This document shows positions 13,007-14,485 of a DNA stretch of 14,485 bases, piece by piece. Positions within the stretch are counted from its first letter, which is position 1. Every line of letters begins with the position of its first letter. The notes under the pieces were generated by a model. The model had not been told where the DNA came from and made no database searches. It saw only the letters and a program-made list of their open reading frames with translations. The DNA is from an uncultured Bacteroidales bacterium (lineage in GTDB: Bacteria > Bacteroidota > Bacteroidia > Bacteroidales > Paludibacteraceae): the NCBI GenBank assembly GCA_937892015.1, contig CALAUY010000130.1, positions 1 to 14,485 on the forward strand. Reading direction: 5' to 3'. Position numbers and translations under genes: made by a program.

Positions 13007-13641
13007 TGGATACTCACCACAATCCGTTTGTCGGAGTGTATCAGCACGTTGCGCATGAACTCCTCGTCAAGTGCCACGCACCCTGGGGTGTAAGGGTTGG
13101 GACCCTTGCAATGCACGTAAATGCACGACCCTAATCCCACTATCCCGTCAGGATTGTACGAGATGGCCATTCCATAGTGGTAGTGGGGGACGTAGTCCAT
13201 GAGGTGTTCGCCATGGCATTCGTGGTGGACAACTGCTGTGTCGATGATTTGGTTGTAATAGCACGAGTCGTCACAACCGTAGATGCTTGGCGTAACAAAG
13301 ATATAGGGCAGTCCCGTTCCGGGGTCGGGCAAGATGCCGAAAGCGGTGTTCACGGTAAACTCGCCAACGGGCGTTTTCTTGTCGCCCTCCATCTCTTTGC
13401 CCAGTCCGTTCTTGCCGATGAAGACGGGTCCCGACTCTATCAGCTCCCACGCTCCGTCGTTCTTGACGTAGAACTCCGCAAGGGCGTTCGAGCCCTCGGT
13501 GTGCTTCACTAAGAGCAGTTGCGCCACCGAGTCGTTCTCGGCGTATCGGTTCATGATTTCTTGCCATTGGTCGCGGTGTCCGCAACCGCTCAATGTGAGC
13601 ATCACCAAGCACACGATGGCCAAAAAAAGATTCTTTTTCAC
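13003..13641 (-). CDS. YkuD-family L,D-transpeptidase lipoprotein
   Basis: A 212-residue predicted lipoprotein. The N-terminus MKKN, a hydrophobic helix and the lipobox LSGC (C20) indicate export and lipid anchoring in the cell envelope. The catalytic domain has the family substrate strand GDKKTPVGEF (86-95) and the active-site segment H177-C-x9-C188, read as HC...TPGCVAL, with C188 as nucleophile. These enzymes form or cut L,D-links in peptidoglycan, or attach proteins; which one cannot be told. The motif lacks the usual Ser-x-Gly-Cys-Ile-Arg form (TPGCVAL instead), placing it in a divergent, Bacteroidota-common branch. The start is GTG at 13641, supported by the lipoprotein signal beginning there; no Shine-Dalgarno is seen. 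It follows tcdA by 21 bases, so they are probably cotranscribed. Confidence 0.85.
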   Translation of the reverse strand: MKKNLFLAIVCLVMLTLSGCGHRDQWQEIMNRYAENDSVAQLLLVKHTEGSNALAEFYVKNDGAWELIESGPVFIGKNGLGKEMEGDKKTPVGEFTVNTAFGILPDPGTGLPYIFVTPSIYGCDDSCYYNQIIDTAVVHHECHGEHLMDYVPHYHYGMAISYNPDGIVGLGSCIYVHCKGPNPYTPGCVALDEEFMRNVLIHSDKRIVVSIH

Positions 13642-13662
13642 GATGTTATACTATTTTATTGG

Positions 13663-14364
13663 TTATTGCTTATCGAGTGCTGCGGTTAGTACGAGAGCGG
13701 CGAGTCGTAGTCCGAACATGGCCGTGATGTGCATCATCGTGCCTTTGGTTGCACCCGACTCCCCGACCTCGTCAGAATAGACGCACACGAACTTACGCTC
13801 GGGGTACGACTCGTTCTTTTTGAACCACTTACGAAGGCTTCTCGCCAGTGGGCAACCCTCCACTTTCCAGAACTCGGCCGTCTTTATGCATTCGGGTCGC
13901 ATTTTGCGTGCGGCACCCATCGACGAGAACAGGCGACTCGCGTCCAACCGCGTCGCGGTCAGTATCAGGTGCGCTTTGTCATCGATATTGTCGATGGCAT
14001 CGACGATAAAATCGTACTGCTCCAGGTCGAACATCTCGGCGTTGGTGTCGTGGAAAGCCACCGGCATGGCCACTATTTGTATGCCCGGATTGATGGCCTC
14101 AAAACGCTCTTTGAGCACCTCCACTTTCGCCCGTCCGATGGTGGCCGTGCTTGCCGGCAGTTGCCGGTTGATGTTCGAGAAACAGACTACATCGGGGTCA
14201 ACCAACGTCAGTTGCCCGATGCCGGAGCGCACGAGGGCTTCAGCGCACCATGAACCGACACCACCGACACCAAAAACGATTGCCTTGGTCTCTTTGAGCC
14301 GCACCATCCCGTCCGCGCCCACCAACGCCTCCGTCCGTGCAAATATATCCGTCACACTGTCCAT
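13663..14364 (-). CDS. tcdA: tRNA threonylcarbamoyladenosine dehydratase (TcdA/CsdL), ThiF/E1-like
   Basis: A 233-residue ATP-dependent enzyme that cyclises N6-threonylcarbamoyladenosine at position 37 of ANN-decoding tRNAs to the hydantoin-type ct6A. The adenylation fold begins IVFGVGGVGSWCAEALVRSGIG, with the nucleotide loop G32-G34-G35-G37, then DPDVVCFSNINRQ with Asp56/Asp58 and Arg67. The family stretch DAIDNIDDKAHLI (122-134) and the C-terminal SDEVGESGATKGTMM (197-211) distinguish TcdA from MoeB and ThiF. There is no Cys-x2-Cys zinc pair as in ThiF. ATG 14364 gives the usual family length; the longer frame to 14451 reads through the promoter at 14407-14437 and is rejected. It leads the operon with the L,D-transpeptidase gene. 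Confidence 0.93.
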   Translation of the reverse strand: MDSVTDIFARTEALVGADGMVRLKETKAIVFGVGGVGSWCAEALVRSGIGQLTLVDPDVVCFSNINRQLPASTATIGRAKVEVLKERFEAINPGIQIVAMPVAFHDTNAEMFDLEQYDFIVDAIDNIDDKAHLILTATRLDASRLFSSMGAARKMRPECIKTAEFWKVEGCPLARSLRKWFKKNESYPERKFVCVYSDEVGESGATKGTMMHITAMFGLRLAALVLTAALDKQ

Positions 14365-14406
14365 TATTCTGTTGGTTTGTTTGTGTTCTTTTCCCAAAAT
14401 CGGGTG

Positions 14407-14437
14407 CAAAGTTACAAAAAAATATTGATTTATGCAA
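14407..14437 (-). promoter_or_regulatory. Bacteroidota promoter for tcdA
   Basis: On the - strand TTGCATAA begins at 14437 and TAACTTTG occupies 14414-14407, with 20 bases after TTG. The expected start is near 14400, leaving a leader of about 36 bases. The first transcribed bases (CACCCGATTTTGGG) are almost identical to those of the parC operon and can form a CCC/GGG stem. Confidence 0.8.
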
Positions 14438-14485
14438 ATAAAAAACACCAAAACGAACTCAAAAGGGCAAAAAAGGGCATTTTTG

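Noticed and set aside
13729..14253. Rightward frames opposite tcdA
   Set aside because: They mirror the nucleotide-binding domain of TcdA and have no supporting signals.

Overview
The window joins two stretches with different signatures. Positions 1 to about 4640 look like a mobile element of a gut-type Clostridia (Bacillota) host. Its genes carry clear Shine-Dalgarno sequences (AAGGAGA, GGAGG, AAGGAGG, AAAGGA) and one sigma-A-like promoter. Positions from about 4760 to the end look like a Bacteroidales chromosome, probably Prevotella-like. There Shine-Dalgarno sequences are absent, three promoters have the Bacteroidota TTG-N20-TAnnTTTG form, and the proteins (ParC, COG2509 dehydrogenase, radical SAM/SPASM, small membrane protein) have Bacteroidales-type sequences. 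The seam lies inside recA, in the most conserved part of that gene. It is either a metagenome assembly chimera or, less likely, a real recombination junction.

Left part. A truncated AAA/RecA-like ATPase gene runs leftward off the window. About 400 bases of non-coding DNA separate it from a rightward gene set. This gap holds 20/21-bp-spaced TCATTTT direct repeats, a hairpin, a 15/16 match to the ParB site parS, a further palindrome and a promoter. The rightward set is: a DUF5131 (phage Gp37/Gp68) protein with three cysteines, a Y-family (UmuC/ImpB-like) DNA polymerase, a 22-residue acidic micropeptide with a strong ribosome binding site, a 105-residue protein with an acidic tail, and recA with an AT-hook-like N-terminal extension. 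Together they read as a portable DNA-damage or translesion-synthesis cassette; no UmuD, LexA or LexA box was seen.

Right part. The recA 3' end abuts a COG2509 FAD-dependent dehydrogenase gene and a fucose-isomerase-fold gene, all rightward. A leftward operon starts from a promoter at 12347-12377: a 55-residue membrane protein, parC (topoisomerase IV subunit A), a doubtful small membrane ORF, and a radical SAM/SPASM enzyme resembling the Bacteroidota rSAM/lipoprotein family. It meets the rightward operon head-on with a 38-bp overlap. A divergent promoter at 12418-12448 drives a guanine-deaminase-type gene. A second leftward operon (tcdA then an L,D-transpeptidase lipoprotein) starts at 14407-14437 and meets the deaminase gene with overlapping stop codons. 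No tRNA, rRNA, CRISPR array or complete insertion sequence was seen.
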